A stretch of 26,402 nt of DNA from assembly GCA_030432775.1 (NCBI GenBank), contig JAUILO010000009.1, forward strand, positions 1 through 26,402, written 5' to 3'. Source of the DNA: Alphaproteobacteria bacterium. GTDB taxonomy: Bacteria > Pseudomonadota > Alphaproteobacteria > Micavibrionales > Micavibrionaceae. This document shows positions 22,748 through 26,402 of this stretch, piece by piece. The first letter of the stretch is position 1. Every line of letters begins with the position of its first letter. The translations under genes and the position numbers were made by a program. The notes under the pieces are model-generated. The model made no database searches, was not told the origin of the DNA, and worked only from the letters and a program-made list of their open reading frames with translations.

Positions 22748-23891
22748 AGACTTTTACGCTGCACTTGATGTTCCAAAAACAGCTACACCGGACGAGATAA
22801 AGAAAGCTTACCGGAAGCTGGCTATGAAATATCATCCGGATCAAAACAGAGATAATCCGGAAGCAGAAATTAAATTCAAAGAAATCACCGAAGCTTATGA
22901 CGTTTTGAAGGACGAACAAAAACGCGCAACATATGACCGCTTAGGTAGCGCAGCCTTTGACGGCAGTATGGGCGGCGGCCCTGGAGCTGGTGGTGCCGGC
23001 GGTTTTGGCGGCGCATTCTCCGACATCTTCGAGGATATGTTCGGCGATTTCGTCAACCGTGGAACTGGTGGAGGCACACGTGGCGGCCCTTCGCGCGGTT
23101 CGGACATTCAATACACCATGGAAATCACCATGGAAGAAGCCTATGCAGGCAAAGAAACAACCATCAAAGTACCTGTACGTCAGGCTTGTGACAAATGTAG
23201 CGGTTCTGGATCTAACGAAGGCAGCGCCAGTGAAGCTTGTCCATCATGTAATGGCGCAGGCCGCATTCGTGCCCAACAAGGCTTTTTTACAATCGAACGC
23301 ACATGCCCAACATGTGAGGGTGCGGGACATATTATTCGTGACCCATGTAATAAATGTGGCGGTAGCGGCGTAACACGCAAAGAAAAGACATTACGAGTTA
23401 AAATACCGGCCGGTGTTGATCACGGCAGACGCATTCGCCTGACCGGTGAAGGTGAAGCTGGTATGCGTGGCGGCCCAAGCGGCGATTTATACGTATTGCT
23501 TGCAATAAAACCCAACAAGTTTTTCAAACGTGACAATAATAACCTTCATGGACGCGTTCCCGTGCCGATGACAATCGCAGCCATTGGCGGTGATGTTGAA
23601 GTCCCAACAATTGACGGCAAGAAATCACGTATCAAAATTCCAGCAGGAACCCAGACAGGCCAGCAATTCCGTTTAAAAGGCAAAGGCATGCCCGACCTAC
23701 GCACAGGTGCGCCGGGCGATATGTTTATCGATGTTCGCGTTGAAACCCCTGTCAACCTGACCAAGAAACAAAAAGACCTTCTACAACAGCTTGATAAAAC
23801 AATGGGCGGCAAAGCTGCAGCCAAGCACAGCCCAGAATCCTCCGGCTTTCTAAAGAAATTCAAAGAAGTATGGGACGACCTAACTGAATAA
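22740..23891 (+). CDS. dnaJ: Chaperone protein DnaJ (Hsp40)
   Basis: 383 residues, class A DnaJ. J-domain with HPD at 32-34 in KYHPDQNRD; Gly-rich linker at about 77-120; four zinc repeats CDKCSGSG (150-157), CPSCNGAG (167-174), CPTCEGAG (189-196) and CNKCGGSG (203-210); then two client-binding beta domains (RVKIPAGVDHGRRIRLTGEG and IKIPAGTQTGQQFRLKGKG). It delivers unfolded proteins to DnaK and stimulates its ATPase. The start codon overlaps the preceding J-protein gene by 8 bases. No clear terminator follows before the next gene, 44 bp on. Confidence 0.97.
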   Translation: MAKDFYAALDVPKTATPDEIKKAYRKLAMKYHPDQNRDNPEAEIKFKEITEAYDVLKDEQKRATYDRLGSAAFDGSMGGGPGAGGAGGFGGAFSDIFEDMFGDFVNRGTGGGTRGGPSRGSDIQYTMEITMEEAYAGKETTIKVPVRQACDKCSGSGSNEGSASEACPSCNGAGRIRAQQGFFTIERTCPTCEGAGHIIRDPCNKCGGSGVTRKEKTLRVKIPAGVDHGRRIRLTGEGEAGMRGGPSGDLYVLLAIKPNKFFKRDNNNLHGRVPVPMTIAAIGGDVEVPTIDGKKSRIKIPAGTQTGQQFRLKGKGMPDLRTGAPGDMFIDVRVETPVNLTKKQKDLLQQLDKTMGGKAAAKHSPESSGFLKKFKEVWDDLTE

Positions 23892-23935
23892 ATCCATATA
23901 AGTGTGACTACAAAAACTGTAAGTACCAAACCAAT

Positions 23936-24610
23936 ATGCCTGATTCAAAACTAACATGTACGCCACTCGCCCAGCAGGATGTTTATCCCGTCACCCGTTT
24001 ACTGCGTTCAATCAAATTTCATATAGGCGGCGCACAGGCTAGCTTTAAGCAAATTCGCGAATTTTGTGAAGTTGCCCTGAATGAAGATAGCGATTTATTT
24101 ATTACTGTAGCCAAGGATGAACACAAACAATTGGCTGGCGTGGTTTTAGGCGTTCGCAACTGGCGCAGTTTCTGGCGCGGAACATATCTAAAGAACCCTT
24201 TACTCCTTCCACCGATGGGCATAGCCGCCATCCAAAGAAAAATCACAAAAATAAAACGAAAGAACAATAAAAACAAAGATATAGATCTGGTCCAGCTTGA
24301 AAAAAAAGAGACATCACTCTGGCATGATAAAAACCCCGCCTATATCCATATATTGCTGATTGTGGTTGATATGTCTCACAGACAAAAGAAAATTGGCCAG
24401 CGCCTATACACATCATTTTTGCAACATCTAAAGCGCAACCAGATAGAAAAAGTCATCGCACGTATCGGCCGCAGCAATACACCCAGCATTGTATTGCACC
24501 AAAAATCAGGATGGAATGTCTATGAAGTCAGCCACTATGCCGAGGCTGTTATAGAGCTAAAAGATATCGAACTGCCTGAACAGGAAATCAGAATTGGCGA
24601 TGACGCCTAA
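23936..24610 (+). CDS. GNAT-family acetyltransferase-like protein
   Basis: 224 residues, cytoplasmic. The acetyl-CoA-binding motif A is visible: YIHILLIVVDMSHRQKKIGQ with R149-Q-K-K-I-G-Q, followed by the helix RLYTSFLQHL. The N-terminal half contains beta strands (DLFITVAKD, LAGVVLGVRNW) and then a Lys/Asn-rich insert (about 100-125), and the C-terminal end has HQKSGWNVYEVSH, typical of the last GNAT strands. The substrate cannot be told. The ribosome-binding site is weak. It follows dnaJ by 44 bp and may be co-transcribed. Its TAA overlaps the stop of the convergent gene (CTAA at 24607-24610). Confidence 0.8.
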   Translation: MPDSKLTCTPLAQQDVYPVTRLLRSIKFHIGGAQASFKQIREFCEVALNEDSDLFITVAKDEHKQLAGVVLGVRNWRSFWRGTYLKNPLLLPPMGIAAIQRKITKIKRKNNKNKDIDLVQLEKKETSLWHDKNPAYIHILLIVVDMSHRQKKIGQRLYTSFLQHLKRNQIEKVIARIGRSNTPSIVLHQKSGWNVYEVSHYAEAVIELKDIELPEQEIRIGDDA

Positions 24611-25248
24611 CATTTAAGTTTTCCAGCTTCTCGGCGACGTTCAAGATCACGTACAACAGATGCCTGCAACGCTTCACTTGCCTCACTATTTGTTTTGAAC
24701 CCCATCGGTTTCCAGCCGGTACCGCTTTCCAGCATCAGCACATCTGAAATACGATCTATACCGCCATCAAGGTCCTGACGGATTGCACTGTTAATTGCCA
24801 GCGGTGTACCCGGATCCTGGCTTTCAGGAAGCTTCTGGATAGCTTCTAACCACTCATTAATGCCGTCAACAAGCACGCGCTCTGCCTCAAGTAAATCAAC
24901 CACATTGGTACCGACAAGCATATCGCGGTCGCCCGGATCAATCCATAGACTACTTGTCCAGCCATTACCATCCGATACTGTCGACATAACCGCTTTAGCA
25001 GCGTTCAGCAACGGCTGCACCGCCTGCTGCGCATAAAACGGAATATGTTTTTGGTCACGTTCTTTAATGGGCATGCCGTTATATTCACCCTCGACGATAT
25101 CTTCCATATTACGACGCATCATATCAACATGCGCTTGCAAGCTATCTTCGAAATTTAAACTTTCTGTATACCCTTTATGTATCACACTCTGCAGATGTGC
25201 ATATGGTTTTGCTTTTTCCTCAAATGGACCGCGACTTGATACTGCCAT
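24607..25248 (-). CDS. Hypothetical protein, 213 aa
   Basis: Not recognised. A soluble protein with no signal peptide. From the ATG at 25248 (AAAGG 7 bases upstream; a TTG at 25311 would add 21 residues) it begins MAVSSRGPFEEKAKPYAHLQ, has helical segments with many Met, Glu and Asp (DMMRRNMEDIVEGEYNG, VDLLEAERVLVDGINEWLEA), a Trp/Gly motif (DGNGWTSSLWIDPGDRDML), and ends in DLERRREAGKLKC. It lies on the opposite strand between the dnaJ-GNAT pair and dapB, in a place where dnaJ and dapB are often adjacent in relatives, so it and the GNAT gene may be lineage-specific additions. Confidence 0.75.
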   Translation of the reverse strand: MAVSSRGPFEEKAKPYAHLQSVIHKGYTESLNFEDSLQAHVDMMRRNMEDIVEGEYNGMPIKERDQKHIPFYAQQAVQPLLNAAKAVMSTVSDGNGWTSSLWIDPGDRDMLVGTNVVDLLEAERVLVDGINEWLEAIQKLPESQDPGTPLAINSAIRQDLDGGIDRISDVLMLESGTGWKPMGFKTNSEASEALQASVVRDLERRREAGKLKC

Positions 25249-25425
25249 AACTAAACCTTTATATTCTTGGCCGTTTAAAACAGCCGTTTTATACCCTTTA
25301 TTACCTGTCAAAGTCCATATATTTATTTACCATATATCAGGACAGCAGATCATCTCGTCTGACTATATAAAAACGGGATTAATTTTTTGTAAAAATACGT
25401 AAAATATAAAGCCATACAATAAAAC

Positions 25426-25454
25426 CAATATAAGATTCCAATTTTCTTATATTG
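25426..25454. repeat. Perfect 10-bp inverted repeat upstream of dapB
   Basis: CAATATAAGA (25426-25435) / TCTTATATTG (25445-25454) with a 9-base spacer, 55 bp before the dapB ATG in an AT-rich divergent spacer. It has no T tract after it, so an operator is more likely than a terminator. A TATAAA at 25405-25410 could be a -10 box but lacks a clear -35. Confidence 0.6.
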
Positions 25455-25509
25455 CTGTAAAATCACACAAAATCAAAACCATGAGATAAAAACATTACTG
25501 GCATATATT

Positions 25510-26343
25510 ATGAACACAACATCAGGACAACAGACATTATCAATCGGCATTACAGGCTGCACAGGGCGTGTTGGAAGGCTTCTGGTTCTGGATATCATCT
25601 CTGGCAGCAACGGCCTCATACAGCTTTCAGGCGCAACACTAAGACCATCGCACGCATTAAACGGTCAAGATATTGGTACGATTTGCGGCCATGCACCGAT
25701 CAATATAAACGCCAGTGACGATGTGCAGGCGCTTTTTGAAAAATCAGATGTGGTTATTGATTTCACAACCCCTGACAGCACAATGAAAAATGTTGAAATC
25801 GCAAGACAAACCGGCACAGCCATAGTAATCGGCACAACTGGTTTGAATACCGCCCAGGAACAGACTTTAAACGAAGCAGCAAAAGATACGGTAATCGTAT
25901 ACGCAGCAAATATGAGTGTCGGCGTGAATATATTACTCGCTCTGGTCGAAAAGGCTGCCACTTTACTTGATCCATCATGGGACATTGAAATTCACGAAGT
26001 CCATCATAAACATAAAATTGACGCACCATCAGGTACCGCCCTAGCCTTGGGGCATGCCGCCGCCAGCGGAAGAAAAATTGACCTTCTTGACAATGCTATC
26101 ATGTCAAGAGAAGGAGAAACAGGCCCACGTCCGCAAGGCGATATTGGTTTTTCAGTACAGCGCGGCGGTGATGTTGTCGGCGAACACAACATCAGTTTTT
26201 ATGGTCAAGGTGAACGTATCGAGCTTGGCCACAAAGCCATGGATAGATCTTTATTTGCCAAAGGAGCTATCAAAGCTGCTATTTGGACCCATGATAAAAC
26301 GAATGGTATTTACTCTATGAAAGACGTCCTAAACATTGAATAA
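25510..26343 (+). CDS. dapB: 4-hydroxy-tetrahydrodipicolinate reductase
   Basis: 277 residues. Reduces the DapA product with NAD(P)H to make tetrahydrodipicolinate for lysine and meso-diaminopimelate. The nucleotide-binding loop is GITGCTGRVGR (13-23). Then come VVIDFTTPDS (81-90), VIGTTGL (106-112), AANMSVGVNILLAL (132-145), and the active-site stretch EVHHKHKIDAPSGTAL (163-178) with His165 and Lys169 as the expected acid/base residues. The C-terminal end has the typical HKAMDRSLFAKGAIKAA. The start has no good ribosome-binding site. It is cytoplasmic and probably transcribed alone or as the start of an operon continuing beyond the window. Confidence 0.96.
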   Translation: MNTTSGQQTLSIGITGCTGRVGRLLVLDIISGSNGLIQLSGATLRPSHALNGQDIGTICGHAPININASDDVQALFEKSDVVIDFTTPDSTMKNVEIARQTGTAIVIGTTGLNTAQEQTLNEAAKDTVIVYAANMSVGVNILLALVEKAATLLDPSWDIEIHEVHHKHKIDAPSGTALALGHAAASGRKIDLLDNAIMSREGETGPRPQGDIGFSVQRGGDVVGEHNISFYGQGERIELGHKAMDRSLFAKGAIKAAIWTHDKTNGIYSMKDVLNIE

Positions 26344-26402
26344 AAAGAATTTTTTATCATTTTCCATTAAGACTATCGAAAGAATTACTATAGTATAACT
26401 AC
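26344..26402. other. AT-rich tail of the window
   Basis: No gene seen. It contains a perfect 10-bp palindrome TACTATAGTA (26386-26395), which may be part of a promoter for the next gene outside the window. Confidence 0.3.

Overview
The window looks like chromosomal DNA of an alphaproteobacterium with moderate, AT-leaning base composition. The signs are gene neighbourhoods typical of that class: S49 peptidase / tRNA1(Val)-type methyltransferase / DUF2007 / polyprenyl synthetase next to a glycyl-tRNA synthetase; rph-rdgB-hemW divergent from hrcA; grpE and dnaK-dnaJ followed by dapB; and a protein domain otherwise found at the C-terminus of the alphaproteobacterial Suv3-like helicases. I cannot name the genus from sequence alone. 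No rRNA, tRNA, IS element, prophage or CRISPR array was seen.

Layout. 1-5.9 kb: the 3' end of a single-chain glycyl-tRNA synthetase; a possible leftward unit of two small unknown ORFs with its own promoter; then, leftward, an S49 peptidase, a DUF1223 thioredoxin-like protein, a methyltransferase and a DUF2007 protein; and, rightward, octaprenyl diphosphate synthase. 6.2-9.7 kb: an ammonium transporter with a strong terminator, a lipoprotein gene with a palindrome-rich promoter, and a convergent gene for an acidic unknown protein. 10-14.3 kb: a permease with a Cys/His-rich cytoplasmic head, an orphan copy of the helicase C-terminal module, and a large exported unknown protein.

14.4-19.3 kb: a leftward rph-rdgB-hemW operon (tRNA 3' processing, nucleotide-pool cleaning, haem chaperone-like radical SAM protein), the rightward heat-shock repressor hrcA, and a secreted unknown protein bounded by its own promoter and terminator. 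19.4-23.9 kb: the Hsp70 system, grpE, dnaK, a small extra J-domain protein and dnaJ. 23.9-26.4 kb: a GNAT acetyltransferase, a convergent unknown gene, and dapB (lysine and peptidoglycan precursor synthesis).

Most of the window is ordinary housekeeping DNA. The parts most worth a second look are the long composite inverted repeat between dnaK and the small J-protein gene, the small J-protein itself (translationally overlapped with dnaJ), the helicase-less Suv3 C-terminal protein, the two-ORF unit at 0.84-1.44 kb, and the single-chain GlyRS in the position where relatives usually carry glyQ-glyS. I see no clearly new multi-gene defence or mobile system and do not claim one.
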